Below the pieces are notes generated by a model that worked only from the letters and a program-made list of their open reading frames with translations, had not been told where the DNA came from and made no database searches. Shown here one piece after another: positions 1 through 5,278 of a stretch of DNA of 6,861 nucleotides (positions within the stretch are counted from its first letter, which is position 1; every line of letters begins with the position of its first letter). The stretch is from CALJTV01 sp034433775 (GTDB taxonomy: Bacteria; Chloroflexota; Dehalococcoidia; GIF9; UBA5629): positions 1-6,861 of the forward strand of contig DAOUAI010000130.1 of NCBI GenBank assembly GCA_034433775.1, read 5' to 3'. A program made the position numbers and the translations under genes.

Positions 1-317
1 AGCGTCGCAACATCCAGTTCCGGATGGTCTCCGATAAATATTTTTAGCTGGTTAGCAGTATACCAAGCTTGTCTCTGTATCAAGCGCCTGCCCAGGTCTT
101 CCAGCGCAAAAACGCTGCGCTTTGTTACCTCGTCAGCCATAGTTAGACTCTGCTCTTTCACCAAGTAGCTCACCTCGTAAATGGTGCGGAACGCCAATGA
201 ACTGGTGACCCCCAGAGAAATAAAAGCCAGCGCCAGAAATGGGATAAGAATCTTGGACCTGATACCAAACCTTATTTTTACTTTCTGGCTGCCCTCGTTT
301 AAAAAGCGACCCAACAT
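1..317 (-). CDS. Membrane-anchored sensor/signal-transduction protein, N-terminal part (runs off left edge)
   Basis: I translated 105 residues from the ATG at 317; the frame stays open to the window edge, so the C-terminal effector is not visible. The product begins MLGRFLNEGS and has a short basic stretch (K12, K14, R16, R20, K22). One hydrophobic helix follows at about residues 23-44 (ILIPFLALAFISLGV), then a charged, probably helical region from about 45 (sequence around YLVKEQSLTMADEVTKRS) ending in GDHPELDVAT. A basic N-terminus, one membrane helix and an extracytoplasmic helical segment are typical of sensor histidine kinases, chemoreceptors and diguanylate cyclases; the HPEL stretch resembles the lead-in to Cache-type sensor domains (family knowledge, weak). 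The start is supported by a GTGAGG ribosome binding site 7 nt upstream. The gene lies 64 bp after glyS on the same strand with no terminator seen between them, so cotranscription is likely. Coding status is fairly sure; the effector type is unknown. Confidence 0.72.
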   Translation of the reverse strand, partial: MLGRFLNEGSQKVKIRFGIRSKILIPFLALAFISLGVTSSLAFRTIYEVSYLVKEQSLTMADEVTKRSVFALEDLGRRLIQRQAWYTANQLKIFIGDHPELDVAT

Positions 318-324
318 TTTTCTG

Positions 325-330
325 CCTCAC
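325..330 (-). promoter_or_regulatory. Ribosome binding site of the partial sensor gene
   Basis: On the minus strand GTGAGG lies 7 nt before the ATG at 317. It decides the start and frame: the GTG inside this motif could open a 65-codon reading frame (330 to 133), but that frame gives no membrane helix of normal composition, while the frame from 317 does. Confidence 0.55.
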
Positions 331-381
331 ACCTTCCTAGTCACTTAGCATCATCACCCTCATGCACCCCCGTGTACCCCT

Positions 382-1746
382 TCAATCAACAGCGTCGGCG
401 CGTTTTGTCGTCCACAAGGGCTGAGTAGCAAATGGCTCTCCGGCCAGTTTAGCCTGCAACGTCCTGACCAGTTCCTTAATTGGCAACCTGATCTGCGCGG
501 TACTGTCCCGCTCACGAATAGTGACCTGCTCGTCCTCAAGAGATTGAAAATCGATAGTCACACAAAATGGCGTCCCTATTTCGTCCTGTCTGCGGTAGCG
601 GCGCCCGATACTCTGTGCATCATCATATTGTGTCATGAAATGGCATCGTAGTTCACTGTGAACCTCTTTAGCCAGAGGCACTAGCTTCTCATTGCGGCTC
701 AAAGGCAACACCGCTACCTTTATCGGGGCCAGCCTACTGTGTAACCTCAGCACTACCCTTTTCTCCCCATCAACAACATCCTCATCATAGCTGTCCACCA
801 AAAAAGCCAGCGCCGAGCGATCAACACCCGCGGAAGGCTCAATTACATAAGGTATATAACGCTCCCCAGTATCGTCATCAAAATAGCTTAAGTCCTTCCC
901 GCTATGCTGGGCATGTTGTCGCAGGTCAAAATCACCCCTATTGGCAATACCTTCCAGCTCCGCCCAGCCCATTGGAAACAGGTACTCAATATCATAGCAG
1001 TCCTTGGCATAATGAGCTAGTTCATCCCTGCTATGCCGACGCAAACGCAGGTTCTCCCGCTTTATCCCCAGACTCAGATACCAATTGAACCTCTCATTTA
1101 CCCAGTACTCAAACCACTGCTCGTCCGTCCCCGGCTTGACAAAATACTCAATTTCCATCTGCTCAAATTCTCTTGTCCGGAAGATAAAATTACCGGTCGT
1201 AATCTCATTGCGGAATGATTTACCTATCTGCGCAATGCCAAAAGGCAACTTCTTACGCGATGTCGCCATGACATTCTCAAAGTTAACAAAAATACCTTGC
1301 GCCGTCTCAGGGCGCAGGTAAACAATATTGGCATCGTCCTCCACCGGACCCATAAATGTTTTGAACATCAGGTTGAACAACTTAGGCTCAGTAAGCTCAC
1401 CACCACAACTAGGACACTTATCCCCATCCAAGTCGGTAGCCCGCCATCTCAAATGACACAGCTTACACTCGACCAGCGGGTCGGAAAAGCCAGCAACATG
1501 CCCGCTAGCAACCCAGACTTTAGAATGCATCATTATGCTGCTATCCAGCCCCACAATGTCATCCCTGCACTGCACTACCGAACACCACCAAGCTTCTTTT
1601 ATGTTCCGCTTAAACTCAACTCCCAGAGGTCCATAATCCCAGCAGCTACCTAGCCCTCCGTAGATCTCGCTACTCTGAAAAACAAATCCCCGTCGCTTAG
1701 ACAAAGAGACTATTTTGTCCATATCTACCTTGCACTGCTCAGGCAC
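382..1746 (-). CDS. glyS: Glycyl-tRNA synthetase, alpha2 (single-chain) type
   Basis: A class II aminoacyl-tRNA synthetase that charges tRNA-Gly with glycine using ATP, in the cytoplasm. It has 454 residues, normal for the bacterial/archaeal-eukaryal-like alpha2 form rather than the alpha2beta2 form. The N-terminal catalytic part opens with KIVSLSKRRGFVFQSSEIYG (11-30). Four cysteines, C94, C97, C111 and C114 (ECKLC and CPSCGG), form a probable zinc knuckle in a short insert. Motif 2 holds FRNE at 178-181 and continues to EFEQMEIE (193-200). Motif 3 is EPSAGVDRSAL (303-313) with the ATP-binding R310. The C-terminal anticodon-binding domain runs from about 335 to 435 and includes SIGRRYRRQDEIGTPFCVTI (379-398), a strong family signature. 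The start is GTG, supported by AAAGGAGGT (1751-1759) 4 nt upstream; the stop is TGA. Its promoter gives a leader of about 19 nt, too short for a T-box riboswitch. It is probably the first gene of a unit with the downstream sensor gene. No damage is seen. The symbol glyQS is also used for this form. Confidence 0.97.
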   Translation of the reverse strand: MPEQCKVDMDKIVSLSKRRGFVFQSSEIYGGLGSCWDYGPLGVEFKRNIKEAWWCSVVQCRDDIVGLDSSIMMHSKVWVASGHVAGFSDPLVECKLCHLRWRATDLDGDKCPSCGGELTEPKLFNLMFKTFMGPVEDDANIVYLRPETAQGIFVNFENVMATSRKKLPFGIAQIGKSFRNEITTGNFIFRTREFEQMEIEYFVKPGTDEQWFEYWVNERFNWYLSLGIKRENLRLRRHSRDELAHYAKDCYDIEYLFPMGWAELEGIANRGDFDLRQHAQHSGKDLSYFDDDTGERYIPYVIEPSAGVDRSALAFLVDSYDEDVVDGEKRVVLRLHSRLAPIKVAVLPLSRNEKLVPLAKEVHSELRCHFMTQYDDAQSIGRRYRRQDEIGTPFCVTIDFQSLEDEQVTIRERDSTAQIRLPIKELVRTLQAKLAGEPFATQPLWTTKRADAVD

Positions 1747-1771
1747 CTTAACCTCCTTTAACGTCTACCAA

Positions 1772-1800
1772 AGATTACCAACTTTATGTAATAGTGTCAA
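1772..1800 (-). promoter_or_regulatory. Sigma-70-like promoter of glyS
   Basis: On the minus strand there is a perfect -35 TTGACA (1795-1800), a 17-bp spacer and -10 TAATCT (1772-1777). The -10 box keeps the three most conserved positions and is preceded by TGG, giving an extended -10 (TGnTAnnnT). The predicted transcript start is near 1765-1766, about 19 nt before the GTG start and just upstream of the ribosome binding site. Confidence 0.6.
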
Positions 1801-1807
1801 AGACTGC

Positions 1808-1825
1808 TTAAGAAGCTGTTAAGAA
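1808..1825. promoter_or_regulatory. Tandem TTAAGAA direct repeat, candidate activator site
   Basis: Two identical 7-bp copies of TTAAGAA (1808-1814 and 1819-1825) are separated by 4 bp, so they repeat every 11 bp, about one helical turn. They lie 7 bp upstream of the glyS -35 box and 21 bp upstream of the -35 box of the divergent exported-protein gene. That spacing is typical of sites bound by OmpR/PhoB-type response regulators (established geometry). The same bases also form a CTTAA/TTAAG inverted repeat (1807-1823), so a dimeric repressor is an alternative. Function is inferred only. Confidence 0.3.
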
Positions 1826-1846
1826 ATAACCAAATACCACTGAAAT

Positions 1847-1876
1847 TTGGAACTATGTCCCTGAGCCTGCTAGAAT
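1847..1876 (+). promoter_or_regulatory. Promoter of the exported beta-propeller gene (leaderless arrangement)
   Basis: The -35 box is TTGGAA (1847-1852), followed by an 18-bp spacer and -10 TAGAAT (1871-1876, five of six consensus bases). The expected transcript start, 7 nt beyond the -10 box, is 1883-1884, at the A of the ATG start codon. No Shine-Dalgarno lies upstream of that ATG. The -10 box sits inside a small GCTA-N4-TAGC palindrome (1869-1880). Confidence 0.5.
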
Positions 1877-1883
1877 TAGCTTG

Positions 1884-3539
1884 ATGAAAGCGAGGCATAA
1901 ATTCACAGTAAAGGCTGCATTATTAGCCATCGCCCTTTTGATATGGCTGGCAGGCCCAAGCTGCTATCAGATACAGCCACCACCGCCCCCACCATCGCCC
2001 CCTACCCCATCCCATCAAGAGGACACTACACCACCAGAAACAACGCTGACCCGGTTACCAGCAGAGAAGATCAACTATAACAACGTCACCTTTGAATGGC
2101 TGGGCAATGATAACTCAACACCAACCACAGAGCTGACCTATTCCTGCTTCCTCGAAGGCTACGATCCTGACTACTCACCATTCACTTCAAACACTTCAAA
2201 AACATATGCAGACCTTCCCGCCGGCTCCTATACATTTTATGTAAAGGCACGAGATTCTGCCAACAACGTAGACCCTTCTCCAGCGATGGTCAAGTTTGTG
2301 ATAGAGATTCCTAAACCGGAACCAGAGAAAGAAGGGGCTTTCGTTCCGGTCCCCAGCCATCTCCTGATAGTCCCCGGGGGTGATGTGAACCACATCGCTG
2401 TAACCTATAACAATACGGTCTATGCGCTTGACTCAATAAATGCCAGGCTATATAAGTCCGAACCCGGCGGCATCAACTGGAAAGACATATCAGGGACATT
2501 AGGAGCTGCACCTCTGTGGTCCGGGCTTGCTGTAGCCCCGGATGACCACCGCATCATTGCAGCAGTGACAGATAGTGGCAAAGAGGTTTACATATCAACA
2601 AACGGCGGCAGCAACTTCAGCAGCACAGGACTGGGTAGCAGATTAAGTGTAGGTGAACGAATAACCTGCCTCGCTATTTCACCATCCTATGGAGAGATGC
2701 GATGGGAGGTAGCCGCTGGCACTTCGACCGGAGGTGGCGCTGGTAGAGTCTGGACAACCATGGTCAGCGCTTTCCCCGGTGGCTGGCATGATATGAGTAG
2801 CGGGGCTGCAGGATGGCTACCAGCACCAATATCAGGCGTCGATGTCTTCGCTCTCAAGTATTCGCCTAATTTTGCTGCTGATCTCACACTATTGGCTATC
2901 GTCGCCAGCAAACCCCCGACTGAAGATACTTACCTTTATATCGGCACCAGAGACCTTGGTGGCAATACTACACAATGGAACACGTGGACAGGTTATCCGC
3001 TGGAAATTTGCCAGTCAGGTCAGGACACCCCAGGTACTCCCCTCACTTACGCGGACATAGCTTTACCTGCCGACTATTCAGGCGCAATCCCCTGGCACCG
3101 CCATGTCTACGCCTGCTGGAGTGATAACCCACCAGGTGTCACCAGCTTTGGCAATCCTAATGACGGCGTATACCGGCTCGATGATACAGTTTGCTATCGC
3201 ATCTTAACCGCCCCGGATGTAATATGCAGCTTAGCACACTACGGGATTTTCAGCCGTGGTAAATTGCTTGCAGGGGCTGCTACAAGCACACAGACAGGCG
3301 TTTTTCGCGGTCCACAGGTGTACTTTGCTCCAGACCCATTCTCTTCGTGCCCCACCTGGCAAAGAAGCCAGAAACCACCCACCGGACCAGGTCAAGCCAG
3401 AGTCGCCTGGTCACCGGACGGTAATATAGCTTACTGCGGTACTAGCTCCACAGGTGCAGGCAGCCACGACCAGAGCGCTTTCTCTGTGAGCACCAACAAT
3501 GGGCTAACCTGGAACCAGACCGGACTGATCGACCTGTAA
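1884..3539 (+). CDS. Exported, probably lipid-anchored Ig-like/beta-propeller (BNR-repeat) surface protein
   Basis: A protein of 551 residues from the ATG at 1884 (a TTG directly before it would add one residue). It starts with a signal peptide: basic MKARHK, hydrophobic core at 8-23, then GPSC with C27 as a possible lipidation site; glycine at -3 and proline at -2 make the lipobox non-canonical. A proline-rich linker (32-42, including six prolines in a row) leads to an Ig-like/Y_Y_Y-like domain (about 48-141) with TPPETTLTRLP, VTFEWLG and LPAGSYTFYVKARDSANNVD. The rest (about 150-551) looks like a beta-propeller with Asp-box (BNR) motifs: S192-W199 (SEPGGINW), S238-F245 (STNGGSNF) and S536-W543 (STNNGLTW), the last closest to consensus. 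Such repeats occur in sialidases and in many non-enzymatic secreted propellers; I see no evidence of catalysis. The likely location is the outer face of the cell envelope. The substrate or partner is unknown, and the neighbours do not suggest one. Confidence 0.85.
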   Translation: MKARHKFTVKAALLAIALLIWLAGPSCYQIQPPPPPPSPPTPSHQEDTTPPETTLTRLPAEKINYNNVTFEWLGNDNSTPTTELTYSCFLEGYDPDYSPFTSNTSKTYADLPAGSYTFYVKARDSANNVDPSPAMVKFVIEIPKPEPEKEGAFVPVPSHLLIVPGGDVNHIAVTYNNTVYALDSINARLYKSEPGGINWKDISGTLGAAPLWSGLAVAPDDHRIIAAVTDSGKEVYISTNGGSNFSSTGLGSRLSVGERITCLAISPSYGEMRWEVAAGTSTGGGAGRVWTTMVSAFPGGWHDMSSGAAGWLPAPISGVDVFALKYSPNFAADLTLLAIVASKPPTEDTYLYIGTRDLGGNTTQWNTWTGYPLEICQSGQDTPGTPLTYADIALPADYSGAIPWHRHVYACWSDNPPGVTSFGNPNDGVYRLDDTVCYRILTAPDVICSLAHYGIFSRGKLLAGAATSTQTGVFRGPQVYFAPDPFSSCPTWQRSQKPPTGPGQARVAWSPDGNIAYCGTSSTGAGSHDQSAFSVSTNNGLTWNQTGLIDL

Positions 3540-3541
3540 AC

Positions 3542-3570
3542 TTGACATACCTTTGCAATTGTCCCATAAT
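3542..3570 (+). promoter_or_regulatory. Strong sigma-70-like promoter of the HAD hydrolase gene
   Basis: A perfect -35 TTGACA (3542-3547), a 17-bp spacer and -10 CATAAT (3565-3570, five of six). It begins 2 bp after the preceding stop codon, so the HAD gene has its own transcription start. The start is predicted near 3577, only about 5 nt before the ATG at 3582, and there is no Shine-Dalgarno. Confidence 0.65.
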
Positions 3571-3581
3571 TCTTCGCTAGC

Positions 3582-4283
3582 ATGGTCACAGCGATATTCT
3601 TCGATTTCTATAACACCCTGGCTAGCCATCAACCGCCACGTGAGAAAGTGTATGCTGAAATCTGCAGGGAGATGGGCATTCAAGCCGAACCTAAAAAATT
3701 GTTTCTCTCTTTATCTGATGCAGACCTGTACATGCGTCAGGAGAGCAACCGCCTACCTCTAGACAAAAGGTCTGACCAAGAAAGGCTCGACTTCTATATA
3801 AAGTACGTTACCAAGATTTTGAAAGGTGCTGGGATTGATGTCAGTCAGGATGTGGCTTTGCAAATAATACCCAGATTGCAAAAACATAAGTGGGAACTTA
3901 GAGTATACGATGATACCTTGCCAACACTACAGAAGTTGAAGGAGCAGGGGCTCTTAACAGGACTGATCTCAAACGTAATCCAGGATATGGATGTTACCTT
4001 TTCGCGCCTCGGGCTTCAGCCTTACCTCGACCTGAAGACCACTTCTGGTGAGGTCGGCTACGACAAGCCCAACCCCGAAATATTTCTGGCAGCCCTAGAT
4101 AAAGCAAAACTGCAACCGGAAAAAACAATTTATGTGGGCGACCAGTATGAAATAGATGTAGTTGGCGCACGCAGCGTCGGTATGCAAGCTGTCCTTATCG
4201 ACCGGAACAACTATTTCCCCGAAATAACCGATTGCCCTAGAATCACCAGCCTCGACCAGATACTACAATACATATCATCTTAA
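3582..4283 (+). CDS. HAD-superfamily hydrolase (subfamily IA type)
   Basis: A complete 233-residue cytoplasmic HAD protein. Motif I is FFDFYNTLA with nucleophile D8 and T12; Y10 replaces the usual second aspartate. A helical cap follows (about 15-105). Motif II is GLISN with S130, motif III is GYDKPNPEIF with K162, and motif IV is YVGDQYEIDVVGA with D187 and D192 for magnesium. The DxY pattern in motif I is known from L-2-haloacid dehalogenases, while the GDxxxxD motif IV is phosphatase-like, so substrate and even reaction class (phosphate ester or carbon-halogen) cannot be settled from sequence. The most likely role is phosphatase or metabolite repair. The start is ATG at 3582; no ribosome binding site is visible, consistent with a nearly leaderless transcript from the promoter just upstream. 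It converges on the DUF89 gene with 14 bp between stops and no obvious terminator. Confidence 0.92.
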   Translation: MVTAIFFDFYNTLASHQPPREKVYAEICREMGIQAEPKKLFLSLSDADLYMRQESNRLPLDKRSDQERLDFYIKYVTKILKGAGIDVSQDVALQIIPRLQKHKWELRVYDDTLPTLQKLKEQGLLTGLISNVIQDMDVTFSRLGLQPYLDLKTTSGEVGYDKPNPEIFLAALDKAKLQPEKTIYVGDQYEIDVVGARSVGMQAVLIDRNNYFPEITDCPRITSLDQILQYISS

Positions 4284-4297
4284 ACGACAGACATCCG

Positions 4298-5134
4298 TTA
4301 ACGTAATTTGGCCACATAGCTTCCTACAGGTACACCAAGCGACTCAGCTACAGGTTGGCATTTAGCTTTGAGGCAATAAAAAATCCTGCCCTCAGACGGC
4401 AGTTCCGAAAGCGATTCCCAATATCCCATCCCCTTAGCCAGCACTAAATCAGCACGTGCAAATTCATCCTTAAACTCGGCTGACGCCCGACTGAGATCAA
4501 TGCCCGGTGTAGCAGTACCAGTGGTTATTATCCTGCCCAGCTCATTTTCAAGCCCCAACCTTCTTATGCCATCCAAAGTAACATCATTCTGCACAGGCGC
4601 AGCCTTGACCACATAGCTGACCCCAACACGCTGTCTCAGCCATCTGACCAATGGTAAATCGAAAAAGACCTCACCAGCATTGTCTGCCAGATAAAGGACG
4701 CTCCTGGCACTGCATAACCTGCGCTCGAAACGTTCCCGATCGTCTATCGCAAATCTCACCTCTTGCCTCACCGCCCCCTTCACCTCATCAAGCGGCTTAA
4801 AAAAGTCCACACTATTGCCAAGTACAGCAAACTTAAGGCAGCTATATAAATCATCTTCGTCCGGATGCAAATGTCTTGTAATCTCTTTAGCCACAGCTAT
4901 CTCCATCTCTTTCATCTGCTGATAGGGATCGGGGTTCTGGGTCACAGCCTTCACAACATTATGGATTTCAGTAGCAACCACAATAGTAACTTTGTCTAGC
5001 GAAAAGCTTCGCTTTAAAACTTCCAGACCTTCCTTTATAGCTCGGCTACGCAACATCTCGTCAGATGTTGCCAGCATAGCAGCCTGAAAGGCTAACCTTT
5101 CCAGGCAAGTATAGCACTCGGGTGAAGCCTTCAT
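4298..5134 (-). CDS. DUF89/ARMT1-like metal-dependent damage-control phosphatase
   Basis: A cytoplasmic protein of 278 residues from the ATG at 5134; an in-frame ATG at 5149 would add five. The family (DUF89, PF01937) consists of Mn/Co/Ni-dependent phosphatases that remove phosphate from damaged or unwanted sugar phosphates and cofactor intermediates. Numbered from 5134, the order is: N-terminal C7-x2-C10 (SPECYTC) typical of prokaryotic members; GNSVD (106-110); LADNAGE (149-155) with the metal-binding pair D151/N152; KAAPVQND (177-184) with D184 as third ligand; AKGMGYWE (233-240); and KAKC (256-259). All signature elements are intact. I prefer the 5134 start because family members begin MKxSxxCxxC, and because the likely promoter -10 box overlaps the 5149 ATG, placing the transcript start downstream of it. 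The exact substrate is unknown. It converges on the HAD gene and diverges from the DoxX-thioredoxin gene. Confidence 0.92.
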   Translation of the reverse strand: MKASPECYTCLERLAFQAAMLATSDEMLRSRAIKEGLEVLKRSFSLDKVTIVVATEIHNVVKAVTQNPDPYQQMKEMEIAVAKEITRHLHPDEDDLYSCLKFAVLGNSVDFFKPLDEVKGAVRQEVRFAIDDRERFERRLCSARSVLYLADNAGEVFFDLPLVRWLRQRVGVSYVVKAAPVQNDVTLDGIRRLGLENELGRIITTGTATPGIDLSRASAEFKDEFARADLVLAKGMGYWESLSELPSEGRIFYCLKAKCQPVAESLGVPVGSYVAKLR

Positions 5135-5147
5135 ATTTAACCCAGAC

Positions 5148-5176
5148 ATTGTAAAGTGACTGGAACCTTATTTCAA
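5148..5176 (-). promoter_or_regulatory. Promoter of the DUF89 phosphatase gene, overlapping the upstream ATG
   Basis: On the minus strand: -35 TTGAAA (5171-5176, five of six), a 17-bp spacer and -10 TACAAT (5148-5153, five of six). The last two bases of the -10 box are the first two bases of the ATG at 5149. Transcription would begin near 5141, so the usable start is the next in-frame ATG at 5134, with a leader of about 7 nt and no Shine-Dalgarno. Confidence 0.55.
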
Positions 5177-5197
5177 CCAGCCGGTAGGACCCCGTTA

Positions 5198-5218
5198 CTG
5201 GTCTGATGCACAGACTAG
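5198..5218. promoter_or_regulatory. Inverted repeat between divergent promoters, candidate operator
   Basis: CTGGTCTG and CAGACTAG flank a 5-bp centre (ATGCA). The arms are 8 bp with one G-T mismatch, and the inner 5 bp (GTCTG/CAGAC) are perfect. It sits just upstream of the -35 box of the DoxX-thioredoxin promoter (5222) and 21 bp from the -35 box of the divergent DUF89 promoter. The symmetry suits a dimeric regulator; no T-run follows, so it is not a terminator. Regulatory function is inferred. Confidence 0.35.
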
Positions 5219-5221
5219 CTT

Positions 5222-5250
5222 TTGTCATCATCTGCCGTGTGTGCTAAAAT
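5222..5250 (+). promoter_or_regulatory. Promoter of the DoxX-FN3-thioredoxin gene
   Basis: -35 TTGTCA (5222-5227, five of six), a 17-bp spacer and -10 TAAAAT (5245-5250, five of six), preceded by TGC, which makes an extended -10. The predicted start is near 5257, leaving a leader of about 22 nt before the ATG at 5279. The GAGG directly touching that ATG is too close for a normal Shine-Dalgarno. Confidence 0.6.
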
Positions 5251-5278
5251 ACATAGCGTATCGCCGCAAAAGACGAGG

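Noticed and set aside
133..330. Minus-strand 65-codon frame starting at GTG 330
   Set aside because: It overlaps, in another frame, the sensor reading frame from ATG 317, which has a membrane helix, normal composition and stays open to the edge. The GTG is part of the ribosome binding site.
318..381. Terminator or second promoter between glyS and the sensor gene
   Set aside because: The gap is G-rich on the coding strand but forms no convincing hairpin with a T-run, and no -35/-10 pair with acceptable spacing was found.
1033..1653. Three plus-strand frames (61, 78 and 118 codons) inside glyS
   Set aside because: They are antisense to a fully conserved glyS coding region, overlap each other, and show no recognisable domain or ribosome binding site.
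1747..1765. T-box riboswitch upstream of glyS
   Set aside because: The predicted leader is about 19 nt and contains no T-box or specifier hairpin; the promoter sits too close to the start codon.
2196..2911. Two minus-strand frames inside the exported beta-propeller gene
   Set aside because: They are antisense to a well-supported gene, with unnatural composition and no promoter or ribosome binding site.
2842..3060. Plus-strand 72-codon frame within the beta-propeller gene
   Set aside because: An out-of-frame shadow; the main frame continues through with Asp-box and beta-strand pattern.
3576..3581. GCTAGC palindrome just before the HAD ATG, with similar GCTA/TAGC bases at 1869-1880
   Set aside because: Short self-complementary hexamers with this core occur several times in the window, including in coding sequence, so I cannot separate a signal from chance.
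3553..3762. Plus-strand 69-codon frame over the HAD start
   Set aside because: An out-of-frame shadow of the HAD gene, whose motif I lies in the other frame. It also starts upstream of the predicted transcript start.
4284..4297. Bidirectional terminator between the convergent HAD and DUF89 genes
   Set aside because: The 14-bp gap has no stem-loop with a T-run on either strand.
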